The position numbers and the translations under genes were made by a program. This document shows positions 1-10,059 of a stretch of 64,000 nt of DNA, one piece after another. The notes below the pieces were generated by a model. That model was not told where the DNA came from, ran no database searches, and was given only the letters and a program-made list of their open reading frames with translations. The stretch is from positions 16,892,966-16,956,965 of the forward strand of contig JAJEKV010000014.1 in NCBI GenBank assembly GCA_021234155.1. The letters run 5' to 3'. The number at the start of each line of letters is the position of its first letter. The first letter of the stretch is position 1. Source of the stretch: Isoetes taiwanensis. Its lineage: Eukaryota > Streptophyta > Lycopodiopsida > Isoetales > Isoetaceae.

Positions 1-308
1 ATAATTTTGTTACGATGTGTTGTAAGGAAACGATGTGGAACCTTAAGTAGGAAATTTTGGACTATGTTAATAATGATAATGGTGTAAGCCATAAAATTTT
101 GTGAATAATAGACGATAAAGCAAGAGGATGAAATAACCTCTTATCATAATATAATAATAAATAAGGATGTGTTATGATAAATTAAAATATTACCTTGAAG
201 TAATTACGTGTAAAGTTATATGTATCAAGTGTAATTGCAGGATATGCAGGGTTCCAAGGTGGGGAGACGCGTGATGCTGAGGACAGCATCAATTCAAGGT
301 GGGAAGAT
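1..308 (+). mobile_element. 3' untranslated tail and polypurine tract of an LTR retrotransposon
   Basis: No gene is visible here. The last 60 bases match the segment just outside the minus-strand LTR at 6037-6080: both contain a GATGCTGAGGACAGCATC-like stretch and then a purine run directly before the LTR start. The purine run AAGGTGGGAAGA (296-307) is the expected polypurine tract that primes plus-strand DNA synthesis. This makes the following LTR a 3' LTR of a plus-oriented element whose body lies to the left, outside the window. Confidence 0.65.
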
Positions 309-403
309 TGTGACGTTCCAGTATAATATATGCCCCAAATACGTATATTATACTGCCACGTCACACGTACATGTCATCATGACAAGTACTAGCGAGACGT
401 AGA

Positions 404-443
404 GGGTTGCACCTAGGGGGCAAGGGTTGCATCTAGGGGGCAA
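404..443 (+). repeat. 20-bp tandem duplication in the LTR U3
   Basis: Two adjacent 20-bp units (404-423 and 424-443) differ at one base. They lie about 100 bp upstream of the TATA-like box, where LTR enhancer repeats often occur. A regulatory role is only inferred. Confidence 0.7.
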
Positions 444-546
444 CCTCATATGTTGTGCATATTTAATAAACATATGCAACTATATAAACCCCATGCCAAA
501 TGGAAAAACCCCATTTGGCCAATGTTAACCTAACCCTAAAAGTCTC

Positions 547-554
547 TATATAAG
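547..554 (+). promoter_or_regulatory. TATA-like box of the family A LTR
   Basis: TATATAAG lies about 240 bp into the LTR, followed by a C-rich leader and AACCCTAAAACC. Position and sequence suit the LTR promoter. The transcription start is predicted about 25-30 bases downstream. No direct evidence of activity is visible. Confidence 0.5.
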
Positions 555-1843
555 GGCTTCCCCCTTAAACCCTAAAACCTTCTTCCTTTTTCGCAATTAG
601 GGTTTCACAGAGCCATTCTGGCCAAGCCAGGACTCTAGTTCGCATTGCCAGGCTCTCCGCCCTTGCACAACAGATCTTCCAGCAGTAGCAGTCTTCAGCA
701 GGATCAGAAGCATGGACGCATTCGGAGGATCTGGAGCAAGTCAGGGGCCAGGTTTAGCTTGGCAATGAGCTGGTTTAGCATGTTAGTTCGGCCTTAGAAG
801 CCTTATAGATCTCGAGATCATAAGCTCTAACAAAAGAACTTAACTTTGGATGTTTAGGTAGGTAGATTAGATGTTATTCTATAATTCAGTTCCTTGATGA
901 TTATGGTGTTCATTCTATGCTCTCCCGTGTATTGGGAAGGGGGGGTAGAGACCCTAAAAGCCTCTGTAGCAGATGTTCCTAGATAGCCTCATTAATACCC
1001 AATTAATGCGGCACGTGCACAAGAGCCCGCCTGGTTGTAGGTGGAGGGGCTACACCGGTGGAATAAGGGGGACTTGTCCTATCATTAATTGATCCCTCTG
1101 GTGTGTAAAGCCTACCAGGGATCTTAGTAAGCTAGGCTTAATGGTTTGCCACTGAGTGTGGGCAAGGCATGAGCTCAACATCTCTGGGGTGATGCGTCGC
1201 CTTCCATGAGGAACAAGTCGAATAAGGGCAGTGGCCCTCTAGCCACCTGTGATGGGCATGGATGCCTCTGGAGGAAAGGTGACTCTCCTCCTGCCTCATT
1301 GGGACTGAGGAGATGCAACTCAACAGTAGCCCTCTTGGCTATGTACCCGGCAGGCTATGGTCCGGTCCCAATACTTGTCAACCTACTCTGCAAAGTGTGC
1401 ACGGGAGGGGCGGATAGAGTGGACTACCCAACAGCCATGTTCTTATGCCAGCCCAAATCCATTGCCATGATTCGGTCTGCATTGACTTCTGGAGACCCAA
1501 GCCGTCAGTCGATCCCCTATGAGTCTGAGCCCTGGGTAGGATCTCCCCATGTTGATGTTATTTGATGTTGTTGCACATGTGATGTTATGAGATGTTATGA
1601 GGTGTTCACCCTTCGAGGTGAACTTATTGATGTATTGATGTTATGTGCTCATGTTTATTCATGTTTCCGCAGCTAGGACGGTCCCGAAGGAAGACGGGCA
1701 AATGACCCATCCACTCTTCCCTCACTGGCCCAATTCATGGGATTGGTGTCAGGTGGATGGTCCCTGCTAGTTTGGCTATCAGGGGGATGAACTCCGCCTT
1801 CGAATATGATGGGAGCATCGTAGACGAAGTAGGGGACGTCACA

Positions 1844-2409
1844 ATCTCCAAATGGATCAAACCATAGCTTTATTAGATGAAACCCTACTGCAGGTCTGGA
1901 TATGTACGGGCTTTTATGCTTCGCTAATAACTCTGCTCAACATCGGAAAACAAATCTGCATTCTTCATTCTTACCTCTTGTTCTCAATAGATTCGTTCTC
2001 AGCAGGGTAGTGCAATAACAGGGACTTCCAGTAACATGCATGTCTGGCTTTGCTCCTCTTGCTCTATGCCTCCAAACAGAACATAGTTTCATTCGAATGA
2101 AACCCTACTGTGGGTTTGGAACCCTAGAGAAGAGCTGCTCGAGCCCTGCATGCGGTGTTGTATCTTAAATTTCAAAGCTTATGAAAAACAACCCAATAAT
2201 AGATATCTATAAAATCCAAAAAGCAAAAAACCCAATGCCTAAAAATAAGGAGGCTCACCACTGGAGGATTTTTGCTCTTTCAATATCAATGGCTCAGAAA
2301 GAGTGCGCTCTAGAAATACTAATTAGTACATCCAAATAAATACAGTAACCAAATCATAGGAAAACCATATGAAGAACAGTATAAAAATGTCAAAAGCAAC
2401 CTCCCGTTA
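1844..2409. other. Non-coding spacer between two LTR copies
   Basis: No gene is seen. The phrase GAAACCCTACTG followed by a GGT(C/T)TGGA variant occurs twice (near 1879 and 2099), hinting at a local duplication. The stretch could include the missing 5' part of the next LTR, too diverged to align by eye. Confidence 0.4.
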
Positions 2410-3433
2410 TTATGCTAGATATATCATGTTTGATTAGAGTAGTTACATTAGATCTGTATCTGTTATTCTGATTGATTGTGATGATGTATGATATATCTGA
2501 TGCACACTTCTTGTGCTTGGAGAAGGGGGGGAGGGGGGGAGGGGGACTAGAATCCATAAATAGTATTCTTCTAGTGATAGACCTCATTAATTCCCATTAA
2601 TATGCGGCCTGTGCATAAGAGCTCATCTGGTTGTGAGTGGCGTGGCTACACCGACTGACAAGGAAGGCTTGTCAAGCTACAGTTGATCCCCTAGCATGTA
2701 GCGCTACTGGAGGAACGTTGTGGGCTAGGCCTAATACCTTGCGATTGCATGTGGGCAAGGTATGGGCTCAGCTAGGTGATGTGTCGCCTCAATATGCGGT
2801 TCAAGCCATGTACGGGAATGGGAAACCATGGCTCTTTAGCTCACCTGTAGTTGGCATAGGCTTTCTATGATCTCCTCTGGCCTCATTGGGACTAAGAAGA
2901 TCCAATCCAGGAGTAAGTCCCCTCGGCTATGCCTCTGGGAGGTTATGGTCAAATCCCAATATTTATTAGCCTATTTGTAAAGTATGCACAGGAGGGGCGT
3001 ATAGGGTGGACTACCTAACATCCATTTTCCTTTGCCAGCCAAATCCGTTTGCCATGAATTCTGTTTGCAATGACTTCTGGAGGATCAAGCCGTCAGTCGA
3101 TCCCCACGAGTCTGAGCCTGGGTAGGATATCCTCTTGTTCATGCATGTTGTAGTTGATTCTGATGTTATCTGGTTTATGGTGATGCTACCCTTCGAGGTG
3201 GTTATGTATTTGTTATATTGGTATGTGCTCATGTTTTATGCGCTTTTGCCGCTAGGTCGATCCTGAGGGAGACAGGATGAATGACACGTCTGTTCTGCCC
3301 ACATCTGATTCTTGCTCACCATCAATAGCCTAACGTCAGATAGACAGTCTCACGTTGGCGAGCATGTGCTAATAGGAGGAAATCTTCTGTTCTTATACTG
3401 TTGGAGCATCGTATATGAGCATGGGGCATCACA
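2410..3433 (+). mobile_element. 5' LTR, 3' two-thirds, family A
   Basis: From about 2410 onward the sequence follows the same order of blocks as the LTR at 309-1843: a G-rich run, CCTCATTAAT, the GGGGCG block near 2993, GCCGTCAGTCGATCC and TTCGAGGTG. It ends GGGGCATCACA and is followed one base later by an initiator-Met primer binding site. That makes it a 5' LTR in plus orientation. Its first third is missing or unrecognisable. Divergence from the other copies is high, so it is an old insertion. Confidence 0.7.
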
Positions 3434-3434
3434 A

Positions 3435-3446
3435 TGGTATCAGAGC
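3435..3446 (+). other. Primer binding site complementary to initiator Met tRNA
   Basis: TGGTATCAGAGC begins one base after the LTR end. This 12-mer is the standard plant LTR-retrotransposon PBS, complementary to the 3' end of initiator Met tRNA. It fixes both the LTR end and the orientation of the element. Confidence 0.85.
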
Positions 3447-3837
3447 AATGAGATTGGGAGACTAAGATGGAGCATTGACCACATATCCCCAGTAGTAACT
3501 AGCTATCTTAAAAATTCAGTCTTGGAGTTAAAACCCCAAGCAGGAACCACGAATAGTGGGAAATGCTTTTCCCCTTATTAGAGCTAGGAGCTATCTAGAA
3601 CGGTTAAATTAAAATTAGAACTGCTAGATTTGGCCAAGTGGCCCCCATGACTCTCATGGTGCGCAAAAGGCTCTTGTGAGGATCTGACACCTCCTTTTTG
3701 CGCATGATAAGAGTTGTCTGTTATGTTAGATAAGATAGACATCCAGAAAAAATTATTTAATTGATTAAATCTAGCTTAACCCATCTTGGTAAGCTCATTT
3801 TGACTAATCATAATAATTAATTGAGCAAGAAAAAAAT

Positions 3838-4082
3838 AAATTGCCCTCAGTACTCTCGCCATGCACTAAAAAGGAAAAATTAAATTGCCCCAAGGACTCT
3901 CACCATGCACCAATGCTCATATGAGAGTTACCATATCATTATGCGCTAAAAAGAAAAAGTTAAATTGGCCCCAGGACACTCGCCATGCGCCAAAACCATG
4001 TGATAATCATTATGCGCCAAAAAGAAAAAGTTAAATTGGCCCCAGGACTCTCACCATGCGCCAAAACCCATGTGAGAATCAC
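3838..4082 (+). repeat. Tandem repeat, about 4 units of 44-80 bp
   Basis: Units start near 3838, 3882, 3962 and 4033 with AAATTG(G)CCC, followed by AGGACTCTCACCATGC and, in longer units, ATTATGCGC(T/C)AAAAAG. Units three and four are the most alike. Confidence 0.7.
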
Positions 4083-4142
4083 AGTGCATTAAATCCATGT
4101 GAGAATCTCAAATAGGCTTGGGTGCACCGTAAGAGTCGTCCG

Positions 4143-4377
4143 TTGACTTTAACCATTGACTTTTCTTTAGTTTAGGGTGCACCTTGAGAGTTGTCGTCTG
4201 TTGACTTTAACTGTTGTCTTTTCTTTAGTTTAAAATTCTTTTAATGTAGTTAAGGAATTTGAACCTTTGATGTCTTAGTAACAAGTCCGTTGACTTTAAC
4301 TGTTGTCTTTTCTTTAGTTTAAAAGTCTTCTATTGTAGTTAAGGAATTCAAACCTTTAGCCTCTTGGTAACAAGTCC
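4143..4377 (+). repeat. Tandem repeat, 3 partial units
   Basis: TTGACTTTAAC followed by TTTTCTTTAGTTTA starts at 4143, 4201 and 4290. The last two units also share TGTAGTTAAGGAATT and AACAAGTCC. No coding content is seen. Confidence 0.7.
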
Positions 4378-4475
4378 AAAAACTTAGCAACATGCCAAAA
4401 GCCTCATGATAGTGTTTTTATTATCTTTTATTCCTTATATAGAATATGAAACAGTTTAAGGTAAGAAAGTGATTT

Positions 4476-6036
4476 TGTGACGCTCCCAGAATCTATACGA
4501 TGCTCCCATCATACAAATATGGGAATTTCCCTCCCATGGCGACTACATCACCATGGTAAGGCCCTCCGTCATACTCAGACCTCTTGGGATGGCCAAGTGT
4601 CTGGGCGAGGAACACGGAGGTATCATTCGTCCCACGTCCTCTATGGGAATCCTATACAGAGGAAGCATACATACACGTTAGCATACAACAATCATGCTAA
4701 AATAATATACCACCACGAAGGGTGGCCCATCCTTCATCATCCATCATAAGATAATACATCCATAATAATATAGGCTAACACCATAACAAGGCACTACCCC
4801 GAGGGCTCAGACTCCAAGGGATCAACTGACGGCCAGGGCCTCAAGATATCAGCAGACGGAAGTATAACATGGCGTTGGCTGGCATAAGACAATGGCTAGG
4901 GTACTCCACTCCATCCGCCCCTCCTGTGCACACTTTGCAGATAGGCTGAATCATGCTATGACGTGCTTGTAGCCCTCCGGAGATGCAATCTCAAGGAATC
5001 ACTCTACGGGACTACTTCGGGTTACAACTCCCCGGTCCGATGAGGCAGGCCGCAGGTCAGAGAGGCGTCTTCTCCCCATGCATGACGGATCCCTGGATGT
5101 ACTAGAGAACATGTGCCCCTTCAGTGAACCCCCCTCCCCCATCCGTACCCGACTTACTCCCCTAAATCTAAAGGCCGGCTCACCAGCCCGTTCGAGTCCA
5201 GAGCGTCCATATAGGCACGTCTCCCTGGACCCAGGGAGTGTCAGACCCATGGCCCACACACAGTGACCAGCTATAAGCCTAGCACACTGTAGGAGTCCTG
5301 TAGCCGCACTAGGCAAGACCCCACCCCCGTTTCACCATCATACTCGTTATCTGGTGCAGAACCACATCACAGCATCCACGGCCAGGTTGACTCTGGTGCA
5401 CAGGCCGCATTTATTGGGTATTAAGGGGTCTAACTAGAGACATCTCTACTGCTAAGAGGCTTTAAGGTCTCTACCCTTCCCTTAATTCCCAATACATGGA
5501 AGAGGCAAAAAGAAAGAATATAAACACCATCTAAGTATCCAGAACATCATACAAAAGAGAATTTAATCATTCCATCTATTCAAAGAAGTGTCAGCAGAAT
5601 AGAAGCTATCGAAAGACTAACCAGTCTCTTGGCTGGAGCCGTTGTCACGGAAGGTTTCCATATCTCGAGGTTGTTGGTAGGTGTTGGCAAGGACGGGTTT
5701 AAGCTGGTGGCTGCTGCTCCTCCTCACTCTCCAATTCGAATTTGGGATGAAATGGGGGGTAGGACCCCTATTTCACGAACCAAAATAGCAAATCCCTCTT
5801 GGCCAATCGATTTGGGCCAGGTGGCACCCCCTCATTGGTGATAATTAGTTAATTAGACCAAATTAGCATAATTAGGTTAATTATGCCAATAAAATCCATA
5901 ATTATCCATGGGTTTTATTATCATAGCTAATAAAATCCATTGTAGGTGAACCCCACTTGGGCCCTTAGGCCCACTACATGCTGGTGACGTGTCATGGTAT
6001 GCATACGTAGACCGTATAAATACCTGGAACGTCACA
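4476..6036 (-). mobile_element. Complete 3' LTR, minus orientation, family A
   Basis: Read on the minus strand it starts TGTGACGTTCCAGG at 6036 and ends GGGAGCGTCACA at 4476, about 1.56 kb, nearly the length of the LTR at 309-1843. The reverse complement carries the same blocks, including the one around 4920-4945 on the plus strand (CCCCTCCTGTGCACACTTTG). It belongs to the pol remnant at 6509-10059 because a polypurine tract (6037-6050) separates the two in the correct order. Short open frames at 4999-5316 and elsewhere inside it are not conserved between LTR copies. Confidence 0.8.
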
Positions 6037-6050
6037 TTCTCCCCCCCTTG
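6037..6050 (-). other. Polypurine tract of the minus-strand chromovirus
   Basis: Minus-strand CAAGGGGGGGAGAA abuts the TGTGACG start of the LTR. It corresponds to the tract at 296-307 and supports the LTR boundary. Confidence 0.75.
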
Positions 6051-6508
6051 GATTAATGTTATCCTCAGCATTAGAGTTAGTGGAGAGTCAATATGGAAAA
6101 GATAACTTTCATTTATTGAAGACGTCAAGGGTTACATATTCAGGTAGCAGGACAAAAGTCCTTTTTCCAACATAAGTAGTAAAAGATTACACTCAAGAGT
6201 ACATTTCAAACATAAAATTTCAAAAACACAAGTTGGCCTGTGAAGTGAGGCCCAGGTTCTTCTGCAGCTTATCAGTACGCTCTACTGGCCTGCAGAAGTG
6301 AATACATTAGTGTTTAAGTAGTGTGGTTGAAGGGACCATCCCCTTAAATAAATAAAAATATGAATGCAAGAATCGTGTCATGCCTAAGGGTGGCATATCG
6401 TCGCGGCATAAGGAATGGCATTATTCCCATTATAGCCGTAGACGAATGCGTCCTATCATGAATGCCTATATGCCCAGTTTCCCATCTAAGATGCATATTA
6501 CCCAACCC
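6051..6508 (-). mobile_element. 3' untranslated region between pol and 3' LTR
   Basis: About 450 bp separate the end of the integrase/chromodomain frame from the polypurine tract. No conserved reading frame is visible, and the minus-strand order pol, UTR, PPT, LTR is as expected. Confidence 0.5.
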
Positions 6509-7339
6509 CTAGAATGGTCCCTGCCGGATCTCACTCATATGACCCTTGTCGTACAAAAACAAAACACTATGCTTACCGTCAGGGTTGGAGATGATTGCAT
6601 CTTTAATGGTTCGGCCCTGGCATTCTTTCATAAAGTCCGGGTAAGTCTTATCCAAATCCGCTTTAAGAACCCATGTTGCATCCTCTGTGGGTAAGTGATT
6701 CCACTTAACCAAGTATTGCAAAATTTGAGTTCGACGGGTTTGCTTATAGGCGCAATCAAGGAGTGCTTCAGGGACAATCTCCAATTGATCCTCAGTCATC
6801 TCCAGAAGTGTTGGCGTGTCAAGAACTTCTTCTGGATTCGGATGATGCTTCTTGAGAAGACTTACATGGAAGACTTTATGAATCTTTAGATGTGCGGGTA
6901 GATCCAACCGGTAGGCTTGAGAACCTATCCTTTCGGTTATCTGAAAAGGTCCCGTCCATCTAGGTGCAAGCTTCTTGCAATTGCCAATCTTAAGTTTGGC
7001 TTGCTTCACTTTGATTTTTAGCCAAACGAAATCACCGACCTGAAAGTCCCGGGGCGTGCGATGTCGATCAACAAGACTCTTTTGCTGAGCCCTTGTGGCT
7101 ATCAAGTATGCTCGAACCTCTTCAACTGGCGCTTGCATGTCTGTAAGCAACTGCTGAGAAACTTCCACCTTGGATACTGGATTATGCCACGTGTCTGAAG
7201 TGAGGCATTGATAGCCGTAATTTATCATGAAAGGAGACATCCTTGAGGACTCCTGTCTAGTGCTGTTATAAGCAAACTCTACCAAATGGATGTAGTCTGC
7301 CCATTGAGATTGTTTGTTCCAGACATAGTTACGTAGCAT
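6509..7339 (-). pseudogene. pol: Ty3/gypsy integrase C-terminus with chromodomain
   Basis: This 276-codon frame is the C-terminal part of a Ty3/gypsy integrase. It holds the post-catalytic region (WADYIHLVEFAYNST), the GPY/F module (RWTGPFQITERIGSQAYRLD, then HVSLLKKH), and a chromodomain-like end (LQYLVKWNHLPTEDATWV, then YPDFMKE). Chromodomain integrases define the chromovirus branch and are thought to steer insertion to heterochromatin. The frame is open over its length but separated by a frameshift/deletion near 7340-7370 from the catalytic core. A plus-strand frame at 6380-6694 is its antisense shadow. Confidence 0.88.
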
Positions 7340-7347
7340 ATCCTCAA

Positions 7348-7989
7348 TTATGCGATTTGTACTGTCTGCGGTTGATAAGCTGTGCTCATGGCAAGCTTAG
7401 TTTGAATAGTGCTGAAGAAATCTTTCCAGAACGCACTAACAAACTTAGGATCCCGATCGGATATAATGGTACGGGGCATCCCATGCAGACGAAATATCTC
7501 CTTAGTGAAGAGCAAGGCGGTATCCAATGTAGTGTCTGTGGTACGACATGGCAGGAAATGTGCCATTTTAGAAAGTTTGTCGACCACCACCATTAAGGCA
7601 TCAAACCCTCTTAAGGTGCGCGGAAGTCCCACGATAAAATCCATGGTAATAACTTCCCATTTTGCATTGGGGGCATCGAGGGGTTGCAACTCTCCTGGGA
7701 TACGCAACTGCTCTACCTTTGTTTGCTGACAGACCTGGCATTGCTTAATGTACCTGGCAATGTGCTTCTTCATTCCTGGCCATAAATAGCTGGAGCGGAT
7801 CTTGAAATATGTCTTCATAAATCCTGCATGCCCCGCTATAGGACTGTTATGTGTACCATGGAGAATGAGCTTACGAACTCCAGATGTCTCGGGAACACAT
7901 AACTTATCCTTGTAATAGAGGAGTTCAGCTTCTTTCTTAATGGCAAAAGCTCTCCCTCTTCTTATCCGTTCTGGCTTCCTTAGATACAC
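7348..7989 (-). pseudogene. pol: Ty3/gypsy integrase catalytic core
   Basis: The N-terminal HHCC zinc-binding module is visible (H in LILHGTHNSPIAGH, C in CQVCQQTK), followed by the RNase H-like core with the first Asp in ITMDFIVGLP and the second in IISDRDPKF. After STAYQPQT the frame shifts: the expected DGQTE segment that carries the catalytic Glu is missing, and the sequence resumes in another frame with NRIIEDML-like codons. The loss removes the third residue of the DDE triad, so this copy cannot encode an active integrase. It is one polyprotein with the neighbouring pol pieces. Confidence 0.88.
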
Positions 7990-8104
7990 TTTGACATACC
8001 TCCCGGAATTCTGGGTCTACGGGAAGGGCCTGCTGAATCTGCTTTCCAAACTCACTGGAGAGCATGGATATAGCATTACAATGCGTTCGAGTGATGAATG
8101 GATG

Positions 8105-8813
8105 TCAAAAAAGCGCGTCAACGACAACATTATGCTTGCCCGGCTTATAAATGACCTCGAAGTCATATTCCTCAAGACATTCCATCCATCGTCTTTGTTG
8201 CAAGCTGGTGAGGCTGCGTAAAGATGTATTGGAGGCTTTAATGATCAGTATCCAACTGGAATCGTCTTCCAAGTAGATAGTGCCTCCAGATGCGCAAGGC
8301 ATGCACAACCGCGAGCAACTCTTGATCATGCGTGGGGTATCACTGTTCTGCATCATTCTTTTGAGAATCATATTCGATAACCCGACCTTCTTGCATCAAG
8401 ACTCCACCGGTAGCAATTTTACTAGCATCTGTAGCAACCCACTTATCCTTTTGAGGATCGGGCATGGTAAGAATAGGAGTTGTTGTCAAAGCATCCTTTA
8501 ATGCTTGAGATCCGGCCTGAACCTTGTCTTTCCAATGTGCCATCCAATCCCTAACCTTTTCATGCTTGGTCAGGTCGGTTAAAGGTGCGGCGAGCTTGGC
8601 AAAGTCCTTGACAAATTTACGATAATAATCAGCCAAGCATAGAAAGCTTCGGACCTCAGACACATTGGTTGGAATGGGCCACTCCTTTACTGCCTCAATC
8701 TCAGCTGGATCTGTGGCTATTCCTTCGGCAGATACAATATGTCCTAGGTAATCAACCTTGGTGGTTGCAAAGCGACACTTGGAGAATTTGGCATATAGTT
8801 GGTGGCGCCTCAA
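8105..8813 (-). pseudogene. pol: Ty3/gypsy RT C-terminal part and RNase H
   Basis: Two overlapping minus frames (8813-8340 and 8371-8105) together cover the RT thumb/connection and RNase H. Seen are [17 protein letters not shown], then [23 protein letters not shown] and the first RNase H Asp in WVATDAS. The second frame ends with RRWMECLEEYDFEVIYKPGK and HNVVVDAL. A frameshift lies near 8350-8370. Order and spacing match a standard gypsy polyprotein. The catalytic aspartates of RNase H are partly kept, but the frame is broken. Confidence 0.87.
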
Positions 8814-8841
8814 TTTCTATAAGGCCAACCGAAGGTGCCGT

Positions 8842-9210
8842 TCATGGTCCTCTAGGTCTTACTGTATATGAGGATATCATCACATCATTCATGAGCCTCA
8901 TGAAAGTGGCCGGAGCATTGGTCAGGCCAAATGGCATCACAGTGAACTCGTAATGTCCATAGCACATCCGGAAGGCGGACTTATGGATGTCATCCTCCTT
9001 AATCCTTATCTGATGGTATCCCGACCGAAGGTCAATCTTTGTAAAGTACTTAGCCCCTTGCAATTGATCCATTAGATCGTCGGCCCGCGGCAAAGCATAC
9101 CAATTCTTAATAGTATGCTTGTTCAGTTGGCGATAATCGATGCACATTCTCAAGGTGCCATCCTTTTTCTTGACGAAGAGTATTAGGGCTCCAAAAGGTG
9201 AAACACTGGG
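8842..9210 (-). pseudogene. pol: Ty3/gypsy reverse transcriptase, finger/palm part
   Basis: The palm motifs [25 protein letters not shown] and [16 protein letters not shown] are clear. The frame then runs MNDVM and jumps directly to codons for DDILIYS in another frame. About a dozen residues before the catalytic YxDD are missing, and the frame is lost at the same point. At the upstream join with the next piece, a TGA stands where family members have an Arg before PSVSPFGA, consistent with CGA-to-TGA decay. The RT is therefore inactive. Confidence 0.88.
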
Positions 9211-10059
9211 TCAAATGAAGCCTAATTTAAGGAGCTCCTGCAACTGCTTCTTAAGCTCTGTTAATTCAGGAATACTCATTCGATATGGGGCCTTACTGGT
9301 AGGCTTAGTGCCTGGTTCCAAGGTGATTTCACATTCCACCCCTCTAAAAGGTGGCAAGCGATGGATCTCGTCGGGAAATAGGTCATGGTATTCCCGAATA
9401 ACTACGGCTATTGCCGGAGGCAAGGCGTTAAGAACTTCATCCTGTTTGAACTTAGCTTCCACTGAAGCAAGTCGAATCATGCCAATGATCTGAGATTTCC
9501 TGAGAGCCCTATGCAACTGGCGTAATGAAATACATTGAATAATGGGAATAACCGGCTTGCCTGCGATAGTGACTCGGGCTCCATTGGCTGCATTAAAGGT
9601 AACTTCCCGTTTCTCACAGTCAATGTTGGCCTTGGCAGCAGCCAAGAATTGCATTCCCACAATGAGATCATAGCGGCCAATATCCATTATTTCCACTCCC
9701 AGAGCAACAAGTGCTCCTGGCAAATGAATCTTCAAATTGATATGTCGATTACATGTTTGGCGTATAGCCCCACTAGCCAACGTCATTGGACGTGGCTTAG
9801 ACTTCAAAGGAGTGATCTATAACTCCTCTGCCATTCTAGGAGATGCAAAATTATGCGTGTTGCCGGTGTTCATAAGGATAATGAAAGGTTTACAACCTAC
9901 TTGGCCAACCGTGGAAATGACAGAGGGTTGATGGTTGGCTTGACCCGTTTCAATGGCAACATAGATATGAGACTCACCTGTTATAACAGGAAAGACCAGA
10001 CATGATAGTCTAAGGATATGGTTATTAAAGTTTTCAACTAAGCCACACTCCAGTATCAA
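9211..10059 (-). pseudogene. pol: Ty3/gypsy aspartic protease and RT N-terminus
   Basis: The frame runs from 10059 to 9211 with one in-frame TAG near 9817-9819. The protease active site reads MNTGNTHNF where D-(T/S)-G-(S/A)-T-H-N-F is usual, so the catalytic Asp is replaced by Asn. Further on, YDLIVGMQFL fits the second protease motif, and LPPFRGVECEITLEPGT and KAPYRMSIPELTELKK begin the RT. The gag gene that should lie to the right of 10059 is absent, so the element is truncated at its 5' side. Confidence 0.85.

Larger units (their letters stand above)
309..1843 (+). mobile_element. Complete LTR (3' LTR, plus orientation), chromovirus-type family A
   Basis: The segment starts TGTGACGTTCC and ends GGGGACGTCACA, so it has the TG...CA ends and an 8-bp inverted terminal match typical of LTRs. 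It is about 1.53 kb. A TATA-like box is at 547-554. A 20-bp tandem duplication lies in U3 at 404-443 (units end TAGGGGGCAA). The distal part (about 960-1560) is closely matched by the reverse complement of 4476-6036, by 2410-3433 and by 11880-12348, giving four copies of one LTR family. No initiator-Met PBS follows position 1843, and a polypurine tract precedes 309, so this is a 3' or solo LTR. Open frames inside it are not conserved between copies and are not genes. Confidence 0.8.
3447..4475 (+). mobile_element. Untranslated leader of the family A element, truncated
   Basis: This stretch after the PBS has no gag-like reading frame. It is built largely of two tandem repeat blocks (3838-4082 and 4143-4377). 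The leader stops at 4475, where a minus-oriented LTR begins, so the plus element is interrupted or replaced there. Confidence 0.5.

Noticed and set aside
6380-9931. Plus-strand frames opposite pol
   Set aside because: These are antisense shadows of the clearly recognisable minus-strand chromovirus polyprotein.
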